A stretch of 64,000 nucleotides of DNA from Dyella thiooxydans (GTDB taxonomy: Bacteria > Pseudomonadota > Gammaproteobacteria > Xanthomonadales > Rhodanobacteraceae): contig NZ_CP014841.1 in assembly GCF_001641285.1 (NCBI RefSeq), forward strand, positions 992,001-1,056,000, read 5' to 3'. The position numbers and the translations under genes are program-made. Positions 54,409 through 63,791 of the stretch are shown here, one piece after another. Every line of letters starts with the position of its first letter. Position 1 is the stretch's first letter. The notes under the pieces were generated by a model. That model saw only the letters and a program-made list of their open reading frames with translations, was not told the DNA's origin and did not search any database.

Positions 54409-55299
54409 GGCATTGGATTGCGGCTCACGATCTGACCCCACTTCGATAGGTGTAGGAGGAAACGCTGAAGATGGTTTAGTGCTTAAGTCTAGGAGCCGCG
54501 CAAATATTTTCTCTTCCGCATTAAGCGGCGCTTGCATACTTTGTCGCCCGAAGAATGCCGTCAGGTAACCGCAACCAGCATGAAGCACAGCTATTAAGAT
54601 TTCTTCGAGGTGACGGACTGAACCGGCTAAAAAAGCTTCAGTAGTACTCTCGCCATTTAAATGCGTAGAGTAGAAATAGCTTGCTCCAAATGGTGAACCA
54701 TGAATAACCTCGGACGAAAGAGAATAAATCAAGCCGTAGGCAGCCAGAAGACGTGACCCTGCCCTATGGCCTGAGAGTTCTCCAACCCGCCTGATGCGAC
54801 TGGGAACATCAAGAGATGTCCAAACTCCCTTTCCTTTGCCATTGAACTCGGGATATTCGTTGGCCAATGTGGCCGATGGGTCAGGGTCAGACAGTACTTC
54901 GATGGAGAACTCACCACTCCCAAACTTTCTATTGTGGTGGCGCCAAGAGGCAAAACTAACGTAACGAATAGCTCGATCTGCTATTTCGTCAGACTCGGCT
55001 AGCAAATAACTGGCATTTACAAAAGATTCGATGGCTGAACGTGCAATTGGATATGCGTCACGCACAGGAATCCCGCGGAGCTTGGCCATGCACAATAGCG
55101 TTTCGAGAGATTGGCCAGCAGCCATAGCCAACAACGTACTTGTTCGTTTTTGCCCATCAGGAAGGGAACAGATCAGCTTTTCGCCTTCGAAAGTAGCTGG
55201 TCCCTGCGAAGCAACAAATAACGCAAGGCGTAGAAATTCTTGCTGGAGCATGACCAGACCGCGCAAAGAATCAAGCAGCGATAGTTCTTCTTTGGACAT
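54403..55299 (-). CDS. Cassette gene 2, DUF5677-like hypothetical protein
   Basis: The 298-residue helical protein has a central part (LLCMAKLRGIPVRDAYPIAR, SAIESFVNASYLLAESDEIA, YVSFASWRHHNRKF) that resembles DUF5677 proteins, often found in defence or mobile islands. ATG 55299 with GGGAG just upstream is preferred to ATG 55317. The TAA stop is inside the attC R'' box. It is clearly more AT-rich than the host. Function unknown. Confidence 0.7.
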   Translation of the reverse strand: MSKEELSLLDSLRGLVMLQQEFLRLALFVASQGPATFEGEKLICSLPDGQKRTSTLLAMAAGQSLETLLCMAKLRGIPVRDAYPIARSAIESFVNASYLLAESDEIADRAIRYVSFASWRHHNRKFGSGEFSIEVLSDPDPSATLANEYPEFNGKGKGVWTSLDVPSRIRRVGELSGHRAGSRLLAAYGLIYSLSSEVIHGSPFGASYFYSTHLNGESTTEAFLAGSVRHLEEILIAVLHAGCGYLTAFFGRQSMQAPLNAEEKIFARLLDLSTKPSSAFPPTPIEVGSDREPQSNAV

Positions 55300-55320
55300 T
55301 GCGCTCCCGGACCCCATGCC

Positions 55321-55414
55321 GTCTAACGCCTAAGCTTAGCGGCCTGCGCGGCCAGAATGTGTGGTCGAGCGAGCAGCTTACTCCGCGCAGGTCCGCTGGA
55401 GCGCACAGTTAGGC
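55321..55414 (-). other. attC recombination site (94 bp)
   Basis: On the minus strand it starts GCCTAAC (R'') and ends GTTAGAC (R'). AGCGGACCTGCGCGG pairs with CCGCGCAGGCCGCT over 14 bases with one bulged A, and a loop of about 31 bases joins the arms. An extrahelical base is a known feature of attC and sets strand choice. R'' begins 9 bases after the stop of the upstream cassette gene. Confidence 0.82.
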
Positions 55415-55644
55415 TTCGGCCGCTCACTCGAGAGAGAACGCTTCTTTCTGGTGGTGCTTCTCGACGTCGACGGACCCCAGAATCTTGACGAGACGCTGCA
55501 TCGGATCTTCGGCTTCTTGATACCACGTGATGACCAGGTACTTCCTTGATGCGCTGTGGCTATCCTCCGACCAGATGAGCTTCGCCGTCCATTGCTCATT
55601 AGGGGCCCAGACTGATGTGTCCTTCGGAATTTCTCCGATTTCCC

Positions 55645-56973
55645 GGGCGTGTCCTAGATTTTGTGTAACCGGGTCCCAGGCAGGACACTGCCGCCAGACC
55701 CGGAGAGACCATGAGTCCACGCAAACACGAGGTGCCCGACGAGCTGCTTAGCAGCCTGTTGGCGAACTACAAGAAGCCCGAAGACCTGATCGGCGAGAAC
55801 GGCCTGCTCAAGCAGCTGACCAAGCTGCTGGTCGAGAAGGCGCTGGATGCGGAGATGACCGAGCACCTCGGTCACGATAAGCACGAGCCGGTGGCCAACC
55901 CGGCCGGCAACACCCGCAACGGCCGCAGCCGCAAGACGCTCAAGGGCGAGTTCGGCGAGCTGCCGATCGAGATCCCGCGCGACCGGCACGGCAGCTTCGA
56001 GCCGAAGCTGATTCCCAAGCACCAGACTCGCTGGAGCGGCTTCGACGACAAGATCCTGTCGCTCTACGCCCGCGGCATGACGGTGCGCGAGATCCAGGCG
56101 CACCTGGAAGAGATGTATGGCACGGAGGTCTCGCCGAGCCTGATCTCCTCGGTCACCGATGCAGTGATCGACGAGGTGAAGGCCTGGCAAGGCCGGCCGC
56201 TCGATCCGGTGTATCCGATCGTCTACCTGGACTGCATCCATGTGAAGGTGCGCGAGGGCGCGGTGCGGGTGAAGGCGGTCTACCTGGCCATTGGCATCAC
56301 CATGGCCGGCGAGAAGGAGGTCCTTGGGCTGTGGCTGGCGCAGACCGAGGGCGCCAAGTTCTGGCTGCAGGTGGTGACCGAGCTGCGCAACCGCGGGGTG
56401 CAGGACATCTTCATCGCCTGCGTCGACGGCCTGAAGGGTTTCCCCGAAGCGATCGAGACCGTATTCCCGCACACGACGGTGCAGTTGTGCCTCGTACACA
56501 TGGTGCGGCACAGCCTGAACTACGTGTCGTGGAAGCGACGGCCGGAGGTGGCCGCCGACCTCAAGCGCATCTACACCTGTGCCACCGCCGAGGAGGCCGA
56601 GCAGCGGCTCGCCGAGTTCGAGGCCCGCTGGGACAAGGAATACCTGCCGATCGGGCAGTCCTGGCGACGCAACTGGCCGCGCCTGATCCCGTTCTTCGAC
56701 TACCCGCCAGAGATCCGCAAGGTGATCTACACGACCAACGCCATCGAGTCGGTGAACATGAGCCTGCGCAAGCTGACCAAGCACCGCGGGGCCTTCCCGA
56801 GCGACGAGGCACTGGTGAAGCTGTTCTATCTGGCCCTGCGCAACATCAGCAAGAAATGGACGCTGCCGATCCGTGATTGGAAGGCCGCGCTCAACCGCTT
56901 TACGATCCAGTTCGAGGAACGACTCCCTCAGCTGTAACTCGAATCCCGGTTACACAAAATTCTGCACACGCTC
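55645..56973 (+). mobile_element. IS256-family insertion sequence, copy 2
   Basis: The 1329-bp element has the same ends as copy 1 but the opposite orientation. It is flanked by a perfect 8-bp target duplication GATTTCCC (55637-55644 and 56974-56981), so it is a simple insertion and has not recombined with copy 1. Confidence 0.96.
55711..56937 (+). CDS. IS256-family transposase
   Basis: The 408-residue protein is identical to the one at 29871-31097, with the DDE residues in YLDCIHVKV, FIACVDGLKGFPEAI and IYTTNAIESVN. Both copies are intact and potentially active in trans on either element. It is read against the direction of the cassette genes. Confidence 0.96.
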   Translation: MSPRKHEVPDELLSSLLANYKKPEDLIGENGLLKQLTKLLVEKALDAEMTEHLGHDKHEPVANPAGNTRNGRSRKTLKGEFGELPIEIPRDRHGSFEPKLIPKHQTRWSGFDDKILSLYARGMTVREIQAHLEEMYGTEVSPSLISSVTDAVIDEVKAWQGRPLDPVYPIVYLDCIHVKVREGAVRVKAVYLAIGITMAGEKEVLGLWLAQTEGAKFWLQVVTELRNRGVQDIFIACVDGLKGFPEAIETVFPHTTVQLCLVHMVRHSLNYVSWKRRPEVAADLKRIYTCATAEEAEQRLAEFEARWDKEYLPIGQSWRRNWPRLIPFFDYPPEIRKVIYTTNAIESVNMSLRKLTKHRGAFPSDEALVKLFYLALRNISKKWTLPIRDWKAALNRFTIQFEERLPQL

Positions 56974-57219
56974 GATTTCCCGTTCGAGTTCATCAAGGCC
57001 ATGCACGTAGTGGCCCGCTCTTTCCATCCATGTTCTTCCTTGAAGCAACCGGAAACGCCTAGCGAGGTAAGGCGTCCCCTCTATCAAGCCTGCATACGCA
57101 TCTTCGCCGCGGATCATGTCGATCCTCACGGAGACACCGATGGCATCCTTTAAAGTCCGCATGGCATTTGTCCGAGGCCTAACTACCGAATAAGCGGGCC
57201 TGTGGGTCCGGTTATACAT

Positions 57220-57545
57220 CCACGATCGCGCCAGGAAATTCCGACGCAACCCCTTGTTCTGAAGGAAGCCTATCGTTGCCGGGTCCGGCTAACAACCAAG
57301 CGTATGGCCGGACGGGGAGCCGGGCTCGTGAACGTCCGCTTCGGGTCGATTGCTGCGCGCCGCCGTGTGCCAGCGGCTGATCATGTCGATCGGTAGGCTG
57401 GTCAGCGCCGATCGGTCGCGTGATACGCAGCAAGAACGTGGCGGTGTCCGGCCCGGACCCGCCACCCTGCATCCTCTACCTCGTCACTCGGCAGTGGCGC
57501 CGCGACGGCGCCGACCGCCGAATGGTCGCGATGCGGTCCCGTTCG
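57220..57545. other. Gene-free edge of the cassette array with attC-like relic
   Basis: GGCTAAC (57287-57293) is followed by AACCAAGCG, a 7-base insert, GGACG and, 18 bases on, CGTCCGCTT, which pairs with the first part: a degenerate attC. The remaining bases up to the GDSL gene contain no gene that I can support. This is the right edge of the array. Confidence 0.45.
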
Positions 57546-58772
57546 TTACTGCTTGCCGGTGAACAACTTCAGATCCACCGCCGCGGCCATGACCCGATAG
57601 CCCGCGCTGCTCGGATGCAGATGGTCGCCGCTGTCGTAGGCGGGGAGTATCTTCAGCGGCGCCGCCGGGTCGCGGACCGCCTTGTCGAAATCCACCACGC
57701 CGTCGAAGGCGCCGGAATGGCGGATCCATGCGTTCACCTGCTCACGCGTCTTTTCGCCCGCGGCGCTGTGGTACGGCCAGCCGTTGCCGCCGTACGGCGT
57801 CAGGGTGGCGCCGTAGATCTTCACGTGCCGGGCATGCGCCCGTGCGATCAGCTGCTTCATGCCGTCGATCAGCTGCTGCGCGTCGATCTTGTCCTTGGCG
57901 TCCCAGGCGTAGCCCGAGCCGCCGATGTCGTTGATGCCCTCGAGCAGGATCACCCAGCGCACGCCGGGCTGGTCCAGCGCATCGCGGTCGAAGCGCGCCA
58001 GTGCGCTGGGCCCGTAGCCGTCGTGCAGCACGCGGTTGCCGCCGATGCCGGCATCCGCCACGGCGATGGACGACAGCTGCGGGTCGGCCTGCAGGCGCGC
58101 GGCCAGGTAGTCGGGCCAGCGCTGGTTGGCGTCCTGCTTGGAACCCACGCCGTCGGTAATGGAATCGCCGAAGGCGACGAGCGTGTGACGCGGGGCCGCA
58201 CCGGCCACCTCCACGTCGGTGAGGTAGAAGCGGCTGCCGCTGGTTTCCTCGCGCGGAAAATGCACGGCCCCGGTGGCATCGCCCTGTTCGGTGATGTACG
58301 CGGTAGCCATCCCGGCGCTGTGCACAGTGGCCGGATGGTAGTGCGTGTCGGTCGGCGCGTAGATGCTCACCGCCAGCTGCTGCAGCGGCTTCACCGTCAT
58401 CTTCAGTGGATCGCTGAGCACGCTCTCGCCCTTGGCGATGGTGACGGTGGGCTTGCCGTCGAACAGCAGCACATGGTCACTGCCGGGTACCGTATCCGCC
58501 CCGCCGGCACTCAGCGCCACGTGCACCGGGCCCAGCGTGACCGGCACGCTGCCGAACAGGTTGGAAAGGCGCACGCGCAGCGCAGAGCCGCCGATGCTGG
58601 TGCGCACGACCTGACGCACCGTCTGCGCGTCCAGCACCGGGCCGACCGTGTCCGGCGGCGCCGACCACCCATCCGCCCAGGCGCGTTGCGTACTGCCGTC
58701 GGCCGCCATGGCGCCGCTCGCCAGCGCGCCGATGGCTCCGGCGAATACCCATTTCACTAACTGATGCTGCAT
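57546..58772 (-). CDS. Secreted GDSL/SGNH-family esterase
   Basis: The 408-residue protein has a signal peptide (VFAGAIGALASGAMAADG) and an N-terminal beta domain of about 190 residues, then the SGNH blocks: Ser in AFGDSITDG, GIGGNRVL (Gly), GINDIGG (Asn) and DHLHPSSAGY (Asp and His). Acetyl groups on plant polysaccharides are likely substrates. AGGAGGAA precedes the ATG. It follows the second GH31 gene by 47 bp in the same direction. Confidence 0.9.
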   Translation of the reverse strand: MQHQLVKWVFAGAIGALASGAMAADGSTQRAWADGWSAPPDTVGPVLDAQTVRQVVRTSIGGSALRVRLSNLFGSVPVTLGPVHVALSAGGADTVPGSDHVLLFDGKPTVTIAKGESVLSDPLKMTVKPLQQLAVSIYAPTDTHYHPATVHSAGMATAYITEQGDATGAVHFPREETSGSRFYLTDVEVAGAAPRHTLVAFGDSITDGVGSKQDANQRWPDYLAARLQADPQLSSIAVADAGIGGNRVLHDGYGPSALARFDRDALDQPGVRWVILLEGINDIGGSGYAWDAKDKIDAQQLIDGMKQLIARAHARHVKIYGATLTPYGGNGWPYHSAAGEKTREQVNAWIRHSGAFDGVVDFDKAVRDPAAPLKILPAYDSGDHLHPSSAGYRVMAAAVDLKLFTGKQ

Positions 58773-58819
58773 TCCGTTCCTCCTGCGTGGTTCCTGCCGA
58801 TTCACCGGCGTATCGAGGG

Positions 58820-61258
58820 TCATTTCCCTGGTTTGCCCATCACCCGGGCCAGTCCGGCTACCTTCCGGTCGAACGCGGGATCGCCACCGGTGGCACTGAG
58901 GACGCCCGATGCATTGTTCCAATGCAGCCGGGTGGTCGTGCCCTTCCCCGCTTCGTAGTCGTACGAGGTGCCATCGTCGTTGTAGAGGGCGAAGTCGCCG
59001 TCGCGGCCCGGATAGACGCGGATCTCGGCGATGGCCTGCTTCGATGCCGTCGACTGGATGTCCGAACCCAGCGGCACGATCGCGCCGGCACGAACGAAGA
59101 CGGGGATCTGGTCGATCGGCGCCGCCACCTTGACCCAGCGCCCGCCGGCCAGCTTTTCGTTGGTCCAGAAGTTGTACCAATCGCTGCCGGCGGGCAGATA
59201 GACGTCCTTTTCCGTCTGGCCCTGGGTGGTGACCGGCGCCACCAGGAAGGCCGGGCCGAACATGTATTGCGTGCCCAGGTCGGCGACATTGGGATCGTTG
59301 GGGAAATCCATCCACAGCGGCCGCATGAATGGCGCGCCGGTGTCGTAGGTGTTCTTCGCCTGGCTGTAGATGTAGGGAATCAGGCGGTAGCGGAGTTTGT
59401 CGTAGCTCGCCATGATCGCCTCGGCCTGATGGCCGAAGGCCCAGATTTCCGTGTGCTTGCGCATGCCATGCAGGCGCAGGGTCGGCAGGAAGGTGCCGTA
59501 TTCGAACCAGCGCGTGAGCAGTTCCGGGTAATCGTTGTTCTGCCCCACCGTGTCGCGCGCATCGGAAGGGTCGAGCAGCGGCGCCTTGGTGGCGCTGGTT
59601 GTCTGCGGCAACCACTGCCAGCCGCCGATGTCGTTGCCCCAGTAGGCGATGCCCGAGGCGGTCATGTTCAGACCGGTGGGGATCTGGCGCTGCAGGGCCT
59701 CCCAGGAGGGGTCGATATCCGAGGACCAGAACAGCGCACCGGTCCGCTGCGACCCAAGGTAGGCCGCACGGGCGAGGATCAGCACGCGCTTGTCGGGCTT
59801 CCATGCGCGCATGCCCTTCGCGACGCCTTCCACGTGCAGCAGCGGGTAGACGTTGTGGTAGCGGTCACCGGAGCCGATCGAGAAGAAGAAGCCGTCCGGC
59901 ACGAGGTCCGGTTCGGTCTCGTCCAGCCACGGATAGTCGAAGCCGTGCGACAGGATGTTGTCGCGCACGTGGTCCCAGTACCAGGTGCGTGCCGCCGGGT
60001 TGGTCGAGTCGATCAGCGCGCCGGCGCGATCCGTACGGAACGGCAGCCCGTCGACCGTCTTGCCGTTCCTGTCCTTGAGGAAATAGCCCTTGGCGTCGAG
60101 TTCCTTGAAGTAGCGTCCGGCGCGTTCGAAGCGCGGCCAGACCGAAATGATCGACCTCATGCCCATGGCATGCAGTTGCCGGTTCATGCCGTCCGGGTCG
60201 GGGAACTCCGCCGGGTTGATGTCCAGCTGGCCCATGTGCGTCCAGTAGAACCAGTCGATCACCATCACGTCGAGCGGGTAGCGCTTTTCGCGATAGGTGC
60301 GGGCCACGCGCAACACTTCGGCCTGGCTGTCGTAGCGCGCCTTGGACTGGATCAGGCCGAACGCCGCCTTGGGCGGGATCGGCGTCTTGCCGGTCACCCG
60401 CGCATAGGCCGAATAGATCGTTTCCGGCGTATTGCCGACGATCACGAAGAAGCTGACGCGCTCGCCGACTTTCGACTCGAAGCGGGTGCGGCCGTTGATG
60501 CCGGCGACGAAGTGCGTATCGGAGGGGTTGTCCCAGATGATGCCGTAGCCCTTCGAGGACACCATGAAGGGCACGCAGACGGTTTCGCCGGCCGGTGCGT
60601 CGTACCACTGCTTGCAGTCGATGACGCGGCCGCGCAGGTCGAGCGGGCCGAGGCTGCCCTGGTTCTGGCCCATGCCGTAGTAGTGCTCGTCGCCCGGTGC
60701 CGCGAAGGTGGCGCCCACCTGGTAGGTGGCCTCGCCGTTCACCTCGTGCGGCGACATGTTCCAGCCGGTCATGTCGACGATCGTTTCGCCGCTGGCGTTC
60801 TTCACCTGCAGCCGCACCGGCGGCAGGTCCGGCGCGAAATAGCGGTCGGTGATCCCCGGCACGTGCGGCGGTGGCGGCGCGTTCACATGCAGCGTCAACG
60901 CCGGGGAGGCAAAGGTGTCGCCGCTCGCGTCGTGGGTCTGGTGGAACGCCGAGTTGTCTGCGTGGGCGGTGATGATCCCGTAACCGGCCGGCTTCAGCAC
61001 CTCGGCCTTGTCGGCGGCCATCGTGATGTGGACCACGTTCGGCCCATACGCCTCGACGCTGACCCATGCGCCCTGCCGGTCAAGCGTGGTCATCGGCGTG
61101 GCAGCGGCGGCGGCCACCGCCGTGGCGCAGGACAGCAGCAGGCCGAACCAAGCGATCCGGGAAGCGTGCACCACAGCCCCCCTGCGCCGGACGAATGGCG
61201 TGGCTTCGGACGCGCCATCGGAATCCGGCGGTACCGGGCGCAATCGCATGCGGCTCAT
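58820..61258 (-). CDS. GH31 alpha-glycosidase, second copy (probable alpha-xylosidase)
   Basis: The 812-residue protein has an N-terminal signal-like segment (IAWFGLLLSCATAVAAAAAT) after about 34 residues, and the GH31 motifs YPWLDETEPDLVPDG (nucleophile Asp) and FWSSDIDPSWEAL (acid/base Asp). It is clearly related to, but distinct from, the first GH31. ATG 61258 overlaps the GH3 stop by 4 bp and has GGAGAAAG upstream; a second ATG is 3 codons on. Confidence 0.9.
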   Translation of the reverse strand: MSRMRLRPVPPDSDGASEATPFVRRRGAVVHASRIAWFGLLLSCATAVAAAAATPMTTLDRQGAWVSVEAYGPNVVHITMAADKAEVLKPAGYGIITAHADNSAFHQTHDASGDTFASPALTLHVNAPPPPHVPGITDRYFAPDLPPVRLQVKNASGETIVDMTGWNMSPHEVNGEATYQVGATFAAPGDEHYYGMGQNQGSLGPLDLRGRVIDCKQWYDAPAGETVCVPFMVSSKGYGIIWDNPSDTHFVAGINGRTRFESKVGERVSFFVIVGNTPETIYSAYARVTGKTPIPPKAAFGLIQSKARYDSQAEVLRVARTYREKRYPLDVMVIDWFYWTHMGQLDINPAEFPDPDGMNRQLHAMGMRSIISVWPRFERAGRYFKELDAKGYFLKDRNGKTVDGLPFRTDRAGALIDSTNPAARTWYWDHVRDNILSHGFDYPWLDETEPDLVPDGFFFSIGSGDRYHNVYPLLHVEGVAKGMRAWKPDKRVLILARAAYLGSQRTGALFWSSDIDPSWEALQRQIPTGLNMTASGIAYWGNDIGGWQWLPQTTSATKAPLLDPSDARDTVGQNNDYPELLTRWFEYGTFLPTLRLHGMRKHTEIWAFGHQAEAIMASYDKLRYRLIPYIYSQAKNTYDTGAPFMRPLWMDFPNDPNVADLGTQYMFGPAFLVAPVTTQGQTEKDVYLPAGSDWYNFWTNEKLAGGRWVKVAAPIDQIPVFVRAGAIVPLGSDIQSTASKQAIAEIRVYPGRDGDFALYNDDGTSYDYEAGKGTTTRLHWNNASGVLSATGGDPAFDRKVAGLARVMGKPGK

Positions 61259-63780
61259 CGTGCTTTCTCCAGGGTCAGGTCGGCGGCCAGCGGCGTGTGG
61301 TTGGACGCATCGCCCACGCGGATCACGAAGCGACCGGGGTCGACGGTCCAGTCGTTGTGATCGGGGTTGTAGTAAGCGAACGCGCGCCGGTCGAGCGTAA
61401 GGGTGACACGACGGCTCTGCCCCGGTGCCAGGTTCACCTTCTGGAATGCCTTGAGCTCGCGCTCCGGCCGCTCGACCGTGGCCGACGGGTCGCTCACGTA
61501 GACCTGCGCCACCTCCGCACCGGCACGCGAACCGGTGTTGCGCACCTCGAACGACACCTGCACCGTGTCGCCGTCGTGGGCGTGGGTCGGCGTCAGCTTG
61601 AGCCCGGAGAACGCGAAGCTCGTGTACGACAGGCCGTAGCCGAACGGGAACAGCGGCTGCGGCTTGTCGGGGTGGCTGGTGTACCAGCGGTAGCCGACGA
61701 ACAGGCCCTCGCCGTAATGCACGGTGGGATGGGTGCCCGGCGGATGCGCCGGCGCGTCGTAGTAGTCGTGGGTGGGGTTGTCCTGCCAGCGGCGCTCGAA
61801 GCTGATCGGCAGCTTGCCTTCCGGCGAACGCGCACCGAACAGCACCTCGGCCACCGCGCGGCCGCCCTGCTGCCCCGGATACCAGTTCTGCAGCAGCGCC
61901 GGCACCTGGTCCAGCCAGTTGGCTGTGGCGTAGCCGCCGCCGGAGGTCACCGTCACCACCGTCTTCGGGTTCGCCCTGGCCACTGCCTCGATCAGCGCCT
62001 CCTGGCCCCAGGGCAGCGCGAAGGTGCGGTCGAACGCCTCGCTCTCCGAGGTCGGGTCGAAGCCGACCGCCACCACCGCGGCATCGGCTATCGCCGCCAT
62101 CTTCAGCGCCGCCGGCGAGATCAGCTCGTCGACCGGTACCACGCCCAGGCCCATGCGGCTGTAGTCCACGTCGGGCAGGTAGTCCAGCCGCACCGACACC
62201 GCCTGCCCTGCCTTCAGATCCAGCGCGGCGTACAGCGGCGCCTGGCCTTCGCGCTTGGGCTGTTTGATCACCGGCTTGCCGTCCACGTACAAGGTGTAGC
62301 TGTCCGCGCTCGCCGCCGCGGTGAGGAACAGGTAACGCCCCGCGTGCGGCGCCACGTAACGACCGCTCCAGCGGATGCTTCGCCGCTGCACCGCCGGCGT
62401 GGTCCACAGCTCCGGCTTCCACTGGTCGACATGGGTATCCACGGCGGTCAACGCCGGCGTGCCGCGGAAGTCGGGATTGTCGAACGTCTCGCGCTGCAGG
62501 CCGGGCTTGCCGCCGGCCGTAGTGAAACCGTCGCGCTTGAACACCGTGTCCGGCGACGGCAGGCCACGGTCGTACAGCACGCGCACCTTCGGACCGACAT
62601 GGTCGACGATGCCGGCGAGGATGCTCTCGCTGCGGAACGTATCGATGTGCGAGCTGCCGCCCGCGGTGGCGTAGCCCGGGTAGGCATCCGGGCCGATCAC
62701 AGCGATCGTCTTGATCTTGCCGGCATCGAGCGGGAGGGCCTGCCGATCATTCTTGAGCAGCACCAGCGACTCGCGCGCCGAGTCCAGCGCCACCTGGTCG
62801 TTGGCGGCGCTGAATCGCGGCTGCGCCAGATCGAGCTGGGGCCGGTCGAGGAAGCCGAAGCGCACGGCCGTACGCAGGATGCGGCGCACCTTGTCGTCGA
62901 GCTCGGCGCGGGACAGCGTGCCGTTGCGCAGGCCGGCCATCACCAGCGCAGGCTGCATCTTGTCGGCCGCGGGCATCTCCAGGTCCAGGCCGGCCTTGAA
63001 CGCCTTGAGGCCGTCGTCCACCGCACCCCAGTCGGACATGAACAGGCCGTCGAAGCCCCAGTCGTGCTTGAGGATGCCGCTGACCAGGCGCTTGTTCTCG
63101 GCGGTGTATTCGCCGTCGAGCTGGTTGTAGCTGCTCATCACCGCGCCGACATGACCCTGCTTCACCGCCATCTCGAAGGCGCGCAGGTAGATCTCGTGCA
63201 GCGGCCGGGGATCGATGACGGAGTTGATCTGGCGGCGGTCGTATTCGGAGTTGTTGGCGACGAAGTGCTTGATCGTGGCCACCACGCCCTGGCTCTGGAC
63301 GCCGTCGATCAGGCCGACGGCGGTGCGGCCGGCGAGGTACGGATCCTCGCCGTAATACTCCATGCTGCGGCCGTTCAGGGGCGAGCGGTAGATGTTCGCC
63401 CCTGGCCCGAGCAGGAAGCTGATGCCGCGGGCGCGCGCATCGCGTCCCATGGCCTCACCGACGCGCCTGGCCAGCGCCGGATCCCAGCTCGCCGCCAGCG
63501 CGATGCCGCCGGCATAGGCATTGGAGGGGCCACCCACGCGTACCCCGTAGGGGCCGTCGGACATGCCCAGCGCCGGCAGGCCGATCGACGGTACGGCGCG
63601 GATGTCGAAGCCGTCGGAGCCGCCGATCAGCGCCACCTCCTGCTCCAGCGTGAGCTTCTGCATCAGGCTGTCGACGCGGTGCTCGACGGCGGGCGAGTCG
63701 GGCTGCGGCCCGGCGGCCAGCGCCGGCAGGGTCAGGCCGGTGAGCAGCAAACTCATGGAAAGCGTTTTCCAACGGATCAT
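61255..63780 (-). CDS. GH3 beta-glycosidase with PA14 insert
   Basis: The 841-residue protein has a signal peptide (LSMSLLLTGLTLPALAAGPQ), a GH3 N-terminal barrel with the nucleophile Asp in LFMSDWGAVDDG, a C-terminal alpha/beta domain (VVAVGFDPTSESEAFDRTF), a PA14-type insert around residues 440-590 (PHAGRYLFLTAAASADSYTL), and a fibronectin-like end. It would cleave beta-glucosyl or beta-xylosyl ends from trimmed oligosaccharides. Confidence 0.92.
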   Translation of the reverse strand: MIRWKTLSMSLLLTGLTLPALAAGPQPDSPAVEHRVDSLMQKLTLEQEVALIGGSDGFDIRAVPSIGLPALGMSDGPYGVRVGGPSNAYAGGIALAASWDPALARRVGEAMGRDARARGISFLLGPGANIYRSPLNGRSMEYYGEDPYLAGRTAVGLIDGVQSQGVVATIKHFVANNSEYDRRQINSVIDPRPLHEIYLRAFEMAVKQGHVGAVMSSYNQLDGEYTAENKRLVSGILKHDWGFDGLFMSDWGAVDDGLKAFKAGLDLEMPAADKMQPALVMAGLRNGTLSRAELDDKVRRILRTAVRFGFLDRPQLDLAQPRFSAANDQVALDSARESLVLLKNDRQALPLDAGKIKTIAVIGPDAYPGYATAGGSSHIDTFRSESILAGIVDHVGPKVRVLYDRGLPSPDTVFKRDGFTTAGGKPGLQRETFDNPDFRGTPALTAVDTHVDQWKPELWTTPAVQRRSIRWSGRYVAPHAGRYLFLTAAASADSYTLYVDGKPVIKQPKREGQAPLYAALDLKAGQAVSVRLDYLPDVDYSRMGLGVVPVDELISPAALKMAAIADAAVVAVGFDPTSESEAFDRTFALPWGQEALIEAVARANPKTVVTVTSGGGYATANWLDQVPALLQNWYPGQQGGRAVAEVLFGARSPEGKLPISFERRWQDNPTHDYYDAPAHPPGTHPTVHYGEGLFVGYRWYTSHPDKPQPLFPFGYGLSYTSFAFSGLKLTPTHAHDGDTVQVSFEVRNTGSRAGAEVAQVYVSDPSATVERPERELKAFQKVNLAPGQSRRVTLTLDRRAFAYYNPDHNDWTVDPGRFVIRVGDASNHTPLAADLTLEKAR

Positions 63781-63791
63781 GCGGACATCCT

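Larger units (their letters stand above)
55424..57219 (-). pseudogene. Cassette gene 3 interrupted by IS256 copy 2
   Basis: The 5' part (56974-57219) and 3' part (55424-55644) join in one frame if the IS and one GATTTCCC repeat are removed: ...YVHGLDELER then EIGEIPKDTSVWAP... The rebuilt protein has about 155 residues, ends EKHHQKEAFSLE and is soluble. The start is unclear (ATG 57219 or ATG 57162). The family is not recognised. The intact junction frame shows that the interruption is recent. Confidence 0.75.
53743..57350 (-). mobile_element. Integron cassette array without integrase (CALIN-like)
   Basis: Three cassette-type genes on the minus strand are separated by attC sites (54349-54408 and 55321-55414), with attC halves or relics at both edges (53810-53816 side and 57287-57350). 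Stop codons sit in or near the R'' boxes and starts near the R' boxes, as in integron cassettes. No intI is in the window. Base composition is more AT-rich than the flanking glycosidase genes. The array sits inside the xylan/xyloglucan locus. Confidence 0.82.

Noticed and set aside
31164-55644. Past inversion of the segment between the two IS256 copies
   Set aside because: Copy 2 still has matching 8-bp duplications on both sides, so a single inversion event is excluded.
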